A DNA stretch of 64,000 nucleotides from Oceanispirochaeta crateris (lineage in GTDB: Bacteria; Spirochaetota; Spirochaetia; DSM-2461). This document shows positions 59,744 to 64,000 of this stretch, one piece after another. The position numbers and the translations under genes were made by a program. The stretch is from positions 992,001 through 1,056,000 of the forward strand of contig NZ_CP036150.1 of the NCBI RefSeq assembly GCF_008329965.1. The letters run 5' to 3'. The notes beneath the pieces are model-generated. The model was given only the letters and a program-made list of their open reading frames with translations. It did not search any database and was not told the DNA's origin. Within the stretch, counting starts at the first letter, position 1. Every line of letters starts with the position of its first letter.

Positions 59744-61822
59744 CTACCCCCGGAAGGCTTCCAATACGGTCTTCAACAGCTCATCCTCAGGCTTCTCTTT
59801 CATAAACACATTGAGGATATCCATGGTTCGGGTCAGGCTGACATAGAGCAGGTTCTTTTTGATCTTATCCTCTGTTCCCTCATCCAGCCCTTTGATCCCC
59901 TGTTCCAAACGGGGAAGGAAGAGCAGCACCACAGGCATATCCAGACCCTTACTGGAATGAAGTGTGGAGATGCGGACCTTACCGGATTCCAGGAAGTCAA
60001 ATTGACGATCCATGATTGTTGTGCTGTTAAATCCAGCCTCTCTGACAGCCTGGCTGATCTTATTCTCAAATTGATAGGATGGAACCAGAATGAATATATT
60101 CTCAGGATCGTACTCTAATGTGTTGATGAGGAAGGTCAGCCTCTTTTGCAGCATCGAATAAAGATCCTGTATGTGTTCCGCCGTAAAGAGCTCCGGAGCT
60201 GGTCCTTCCCGGAAGGCGGAGAGATCTTTTTCATCATCCCGGAAGTTTTGACAGAGCTCCATGATGGCCCGGGTACTGCGGAAGTTCATTTTGAGAACAC
60301 TACTGTGCCCCTGGATTTTAATTCCTGAATGTTTATAGGGTGACTGGAAGGAGTAGATGCTCTGCCCTGTGTCTCCGGCCATAACAATACCCTTGTGGGT
60401 CTGGCTTTTTAAAATTTTAAGCTCCAGGGTGCTGATATCCTGCACCTCGTCTATAAAAATTCTATCGATTTCAGCTCCTGGAAGGGAGGCTGCAATAAGG
60501 GTTCGGCTATACCCTTTACTGACCAGGCCGGAGGCGAACATCTTTGCTTCCAGACTTTCTTTGATCCTCCAGACTTCCTCTCTTTGCACCCTTGAAAGGG
60601 GAATCTTCATGCCCCGACGACCGACCATATCATCAATATACTGCTCCCTGCTGTATCCTGATGAGTATATAAAGTTCTCAAGCTCTGCTTCCAGCTGGAG
60701 GGGAGTGAGAAAAGCGGGACAATCAGTTTCTTTGCAGAGTTTTTTCAGGGTCTTATAGTCCACAGTCAATCCGGGATGGATTTTCTGCAGCATATGAAGG
60801 AACCAGGAGTCCACCGTACTGATCAGATCATCTGGACGGGAGTCCAGATGCATAATGGTGGATATATAACTGTTGTATTTTACCAGGGTTCTTGTGTAGG
60901 AGAGCAGGATAAGGGAGCCGTCATCCAGGAGTGATTCCTTCCGGCTTTTTATATCCCGCCGGAGGGCTTCCAGGAGGATAAAGGTTTTACCCGTACCTGC
61001 AGCTCCGGTGATCAAAAAATCACCCTGTTCTGGAATCCTTCCCAGGATCTCTTTCTGTTCTGCCGAGAGCCTCAGCAGGGTCTGTTCGTAGTCTCTCCGG
61101 GTCCTCGTGTAAAAGACCATTCGTTTTAATTCTTCCGTATAGTTCTGAATAGGTTTGAAGTCCTTCAGTTTTGTCTCTGCTTCCCTGAGACGGAGTTTAA
61201 GATTCTGCCGTTCATCCCTGAGCTCTTTGTTCTTTTCTTCTGATTTCAGACCTTTCTGTGCTAATTGAGCCATATTGGCAGATGTGAGTTTGAGGTCTTC
61301 CTCCAACTGTTCTTTTTCACCCTGGAGCATCTGATAGGCTTCCAGTTGTGCCAGTAACTCTCTATTTTCTCTCTGAGCCTGAAAGGCCTCCCATTTAAGA
61401 TTTGCATAGTCTTTCAGTTCAGCTGTGAGGTCGATCCGGTCATGCCAGGATTTCAGAGTGTCTGAGAGACTATTCAGAGCCTCTTCCTCAGCTGTGTGCA
61501 TAAGCCGGCAAAACTGAATAAACCTGTGGGTGGCGGCCAATGCCTCCTCTTTGCTGATGCTGTCAAAATTGTGACGGATTCCATTGGTCAGTATCCTGTC
61601 ATGATTTATACCGTTGAAAGATTGGAGTTCGGGGATATATTCTTTTGAGGTATCAGCCATCTTTCGTTTAAGAGAGAAGAGTTTATCCCCAAAATTGGGG
61701 TGTTCAAAAGGTTCCGCTGTTATTTGTTCATTCAGGATATGTTCGATATAGGCAGATAGGGCAACCAGGTAAAATCCAGGGTCCGAGGCGGAAAGGTTGG
61801 TCAATCGTTGAATGGCTGTCAT
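59744..61822 (-). CDS. Superfamily I (UvrD/Rep-like) helicase with helical N-terminal extension
   Basis: A 692-residue protein. Residues 1-115 form a helical domain like the DUF4145/HsdR N-terminal type, followed by a long coiled coil at about 130-225. The helicase core has Walker A GAAGTGKT at 273-280, DRIFIDEVQDIS, GDTGQSIYSF, ISTLHSSKGLDMPVVLLF and LLYVSLTRT. It should move along DNA using ATP. GGAGG lies five bases before the ATG. It is shorter than UvrD and has no nuclease motif, so it may act with a partner. Confidence 0.9.
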   Translation of the reverse strand: MTAIQRLTNLSASDPGFYLVALSAYIEHILNEQITAEPFEHPNFGDKLFSLKRKMADTSKEYIPELQSFNGINHDRILTNGIRHNFDSISKEEALAATHRFIQFCRLMHTAEEEALNSLSDTLKSWHDRIDLTAELKDYANLKWEAFQAQRENRELLAQLEAYQMLQGEKEQLEEDLKLTSANMAQLAQKGLKSEEKNKELRDERQNLKLRLREAETKLKDFKPIQNYTEELKRMVFYTRTRRDYEQTLLRLSAEQKEILGRIPEQGDFLITGAAGTGKTFILLEALRRDIKSRKESLLDDGSLILLSYTRTLVKYNSYISTIMHLDSRPDDLISTVDSWFLHMLQKIHPGLTVDYKTLKKLCKETDCPAFLTPLQLEAELENFIYSSGYSREQYIDDMVGRRGMKIPLSRVQREEVWRIKESLEAKMFASGLVSKGYSRTLIAASLPGAEIDRIFIDEVQDISTLELKILKSQTHKGIVMAGDTGQSIYSFQSPYKHSGIKIQGHSSVLKMNFRSTRAIMELCQNFRDDEKDLSAFREGPAPELFTAEHIQDLYSMLQKRLTFLINTLEYDPENIFILVPSYQFENKISQAVREAGFNSTTIMDRQFDFLESGKVRISTLHSSKGLDMPVVLLFLPRLEQGIKGLDEGTEDKIKKNLLYVSLTRTMDILNVFMKEKPEDELLKTVLEAFRG

Positions 61823-62107
61823 AGGGGCCTCCAGAAATATGTATTTGTATATTATAGAGGCGCAAATGAAGAGTGGACAGTATAAAAATAAATAATGCAG
61901 ACCTCCTCATTCTATGTCCCCCCGGCATGATAATTTTGATTATAAATAGGGGTAGTCTGTTTTTTTTAATTTTCATATCTTTCTTTCGTATTTTTCCTTT
62001 TATTTAGGCTTTATCTTTTTTATAGGTGAACAGTCGTTTTGATAAAGGAAGAAATAAATTTTATATTAGAAGAGACGCCAGTCAAATGGCTGTAATCGGA
62101 GGTTTCT

Positions 62108-62511
62108 ATGAATCAAAAAGTCCGTATAAGGCGAAAAGGTGTTGCTTTGGTAGAAACGGAGAAGGGTATACTTCTTGTTCTGGATAAGGGAAAGAAATAT
62201 TACTCTTTACCAGGAGGCGAGGCACATCCAAAAGAAACAAGAAAGGATGCCTGTAAAAGAGAATTGGAAGAAGAAACAGGGATGATTGCCCATTCTGCCC
62301 GCTACTTTGATGCCTACCTGGGACCTGTCTGGAACAATAAGCCTATACGTAACGATACAAAAGTCTTTGTTGTAGAGGCAACGGGTCATCCTCAGCCAAA
62401 AAGTGAAATAGCGCAGTCGCCTGGTGGACGCCGGGATGCGATTTGAAAGTAAATGATAATGCCAAGCGTCTGATTAAGAAATACTTGTTTGAGATTAAAC
62501 CCCATCAATAG
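62108..62511 (+). pseudogene. NUDIX hydrolase with a frameshift near its end
   Basis: The open frame gives 112 residues with a proper NUDIX box: GGEAHPKETRKDACKRELEE followed by ETG. After KSEIAQ (about 62418) the frame turns into SPGGRRDAI and stops at 62446. In another frame the expected ending continues: WWTPGCDLKVNDNAKRLIKK to a stop at 62511. One base has been gained or lost near 62415-62425. It may be a real mutation or a sequence error. GGAGG precedes the ATG. The enzyme would hydrolyse nucleoside diphosphate derivatives. Confidence 0.82.
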
Positions 62512-63166
62512 CCCTGATACCGCTTAGATCTTTCTTCTGAAAAAGCAGTTCACTCCAGCTGATGCCCCCTCTGTTCAGACCGTCTGATCTCTCTTCCTGT
62601 GAAACCAGCTGGAAACCGATCCGTTCAAAGAGAAAGACATACTCCTGGGCCGGCCTGATTCTAAAGAGTCTGTCTTTGGCATCTCTGTCGTTGATGATGC
62701 CGGGGTAGGTTAGGGGGACCGTGACAAGGAGCCTGCCGCCGATCTTCAGCAGACGGTGGAATGTAAAAGTGGTATCAAACAGATGATTGTCAGGGATGTG
62801 CTGCAGGACGGCGGAGCAGAGTATTCCGTCCCATTCCCGATTGGAGAAAGTATCAGGTATTTCATCGGGAAGTGACCCTGTTTTAAATCGATCAGCCAGT
62901 TCTTTGAAGCCGGATTTTGAGAGCCTGATCAGTTCTTCAGAAGCATCCATACCGTAGGCATCAAATCCCTGTTCCAGTAGGGTCTGGACATCCCGGCCGG
63001 AACCGCTTCCAATATCAAGGATTTCACTTTCTGCTTTAAAGTACGCTTTGAATCTGTCTTTGTAAGGACTTGGTTTTGAGCCGTACAGACGGAATGTTTC
63101 CGCAGCATTTGAGTTGTAATAATCCAGGGTGTGATCATAAAGGTCTGCTGATTTTTTGGACATCAT
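62495..63166 (-). CDS. Class I SAM-dependent methyltransferase
   Basis: A 223-residue methyltransferase with motif I ILDIGSGSGRD near 49-59, acidic motif II GMDASEELIRLS and motif IV-like ILCSAVLQHIPD. The C-terminal NRGGISWSELLFQKKD is typical of a subfamily I associate with mobile gene clusters, from memory only. The substrate is unknown; it lacks DNA-methylase motifs such as NPPY. Its end overlaps the NUDIX remnant (convergent). No clear ribosome site; M1 or M2 may be used. Confidence 0.82.
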   Translation of the reverse strand: MMSKKSADLYDHTLDYYNSNAAETFRLYGSKPSPYKDRFKAYFKAESEILDIGSGSGRDVQTLLEQGFDAYGMDASEELIRLSKSGFKELADRFKTGSLPDEIPDTFSNREWDGILCSAVLQHIPDNHLFDTTFTFHRLLKIGGRLLVTVPLTYPGIINDRDAKDRLFRIRPAQEYVFLFERIGFQLVSQEERSDGLNRGGISWSELLFQKKDLSGIRAIDGV

Positions 63167-63388
63167 CTTATTGTAGGAGATAGGGGAACAGGGGGCAAGC
63201 AGATTCTGTATCCCTTATTCTAAAAGTCATTTTAACCGACTCATCCTATGTCCTTTTAACTAGAGAAGAAAGGAATTCATGTCTAAATTGAAATTGTCTG
63301 TAGAAAAATATTGCATATCGCGATATGAGATGGTTGGTCTCAAACCCACTTAAATTCATTTCCTTGAGGATAAACATTGGAAGTGGGG

Positions 63389-64000
63389 TTAGCTGTATAG
63401 TTCATCTAATTTCTTCAATATTGTTTCTATAGTAATTTTTCGAATACCTAAAGTTTTAAGATCCGGTGAATCACTCTTCATCTCGTCAAGGAAGGATTGC
63501 ATATCATCAGCTATGGTTTTTGGTATGGATACTGGCTTGTCCTCAACAATTAATGCCAATCTGAATACATCATTTTTATGTTTCTTTATCACTTTACTAT
63601 CTACGGGTTCGCCTTGCTTTTTCCGTTCAGTAAGATCAATCCAGGCTTTTGCCTTAAATGGAATCAGGTACTCTGTTCCCAAAACAGGGATATCATTGAT
63701 AAGGATTTTCCCTTGCTTAAGAAAACGATAGTAATCCTCATCAAGAAGAATTGCTGAAAGACTTGAAATATCTTCTTCCATAGGGAGAGGAGTCAGGTAT
63801 CCTTCACCAGAGTAAAACAGTTGATCAGGTTTTCTTGAGAATAATTCAAGCATTTTTGGAAAAGTATCATCTTCTGGATTTGCAAAACGATAGAAGATAT
63901 TCTTTTCCGATCCCTTCATCTTGTTTTGGTATCGCCCTTTTTCTATAAAGGCCCACATTTTTTCAACAAACTCAGAATTGAGAGCCTCAGCTATCAGAAC
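63389..64000 (-). CDS. AbiEii-type nucleotidyltransferase toxin, 5' partial
   Basis: The frame is open to the right edge. The visible C-terminal part, IPVLGTEYLIPFKAKAWIDL followed by TERKKQGEPVDSKVIKKHKNDV, is typical of the AbiEii/MenT-like nucleotidyltransferase family. In these type IV toxin-antitoxin or abortive infection systems the N-terminal GSx10DxD motif, here outside the window, transfers nucleotides to tRNA or other targets. The antitoxin gene should lie just beyond the right edge. Confidence 0.8.
   Translation of the reverse strand, partial: VLIAEALNSEFVEKMWAFIEKGRYQNKMKGSEKNIFYRFANPEDDTFPKMLELFSRKPDQLFYSGEGYLTPLPMEEDISSLSAILLDEDYYRFLKQGKILINDIPVLGTEYLIPFKAKAWIDLTERKKQGEPVDSKVIKKHKNDVFRLALIVEDKPVSIPKTIADDMQSFLDEMKSDSPDLKTLGIRKITIETILKKLDELYS

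Noticed and set aside
1-64000. CRISPR array or cas genes
   Set aside because: No regularly spaced short repeats and no Cas-type proteins are seen on either strand.

Overview
The window looks like chromosome from a free-living, probably anaerobic spirochaete. A Borrelia-type P83/100 family protein, a fused PyrB-PyrI aspartate carbamoyltransferase, the redox repressor Rex, pyruvate phosphate dikinase, a PilZ protein and a chemotaxis receptor all point that way. The genus cannot be fixed from sequence reading alone.

Positions 1-26590 are a conserved core. It runs from a DinG-type helicase (cut by the left edge, with a RadC-like JAMM segment at its front) through a DHOD-like flavoprotein, GroES, a SEC-C protein and an RpoD/RpoS-type sigma factor. 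That sigma factor has a sigma54-like promoter and an upstream dyad. Next come pyruvate phosphate dikinase, an ABC-F ATPase, an ABC-2 exporter pair, Rex, a TrmA/RlmD-type RNA methyltransferase, a beta-propeller protein, P83/100 and PyrBI. A minus-strand envelope cluster follows (PHP phosphoesterase, LysM-M23 peptidase, exported protein, class A PBP), then two coupled cyclic-nucleotide-domain proteins, PilZ and tRNA-Thr(CGT). Strong intrinsic terminators separate most units.

Positions 26590-43460 are a mixed zone. An AT-rich stretch holds a decayed copy of the start of a WYL regulator gene, a PH-domain membrane protein, two tandem near-identical IS3-family elements, a SUKH-type protein, a TPR protein and a chemotaxis receptor. 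A molybdenum hydroxylase operon and a sodium:solute symporter follow. A periplasmic-sensor diguanylate cyclase is split by a second IS3-family element with a clean 3-bp target duplication; removing the element restores one open frame.

Positions 43480-64000 start with an ATP-type phosphofructokinase and then become a defence and addiction island. In order it contains Phd/ParE, ArsC, gene debris, HigBA, a WYL regulator, a DUF262-DUF1524 (GmrSD-like) protein, a McrB/McrC-like pair, a Vsr / cytosine methyltransferase / restriction endonuclease operon, a dual-specificity phosphatase paired with an unknown protein, a superfamily I helicase with an extended N-terminus, a frameshifted NUDIX gene, a SAM methyltransferase and an AbiEii-type nucleotidyltransferase cut by the right edge. 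A GC-rich repeat that can fold into a multi-hairpin, cloverleaf-like structure occurs three times between these modules.

The most unusual points are the sigma54-type control region on the stress-type sigma gene, the covarying cloverleaf repeat, the near-leaderless HigBA promoter with its operator between -35 and -10, and the phosphatase / unknown-protein / helicase cluster.
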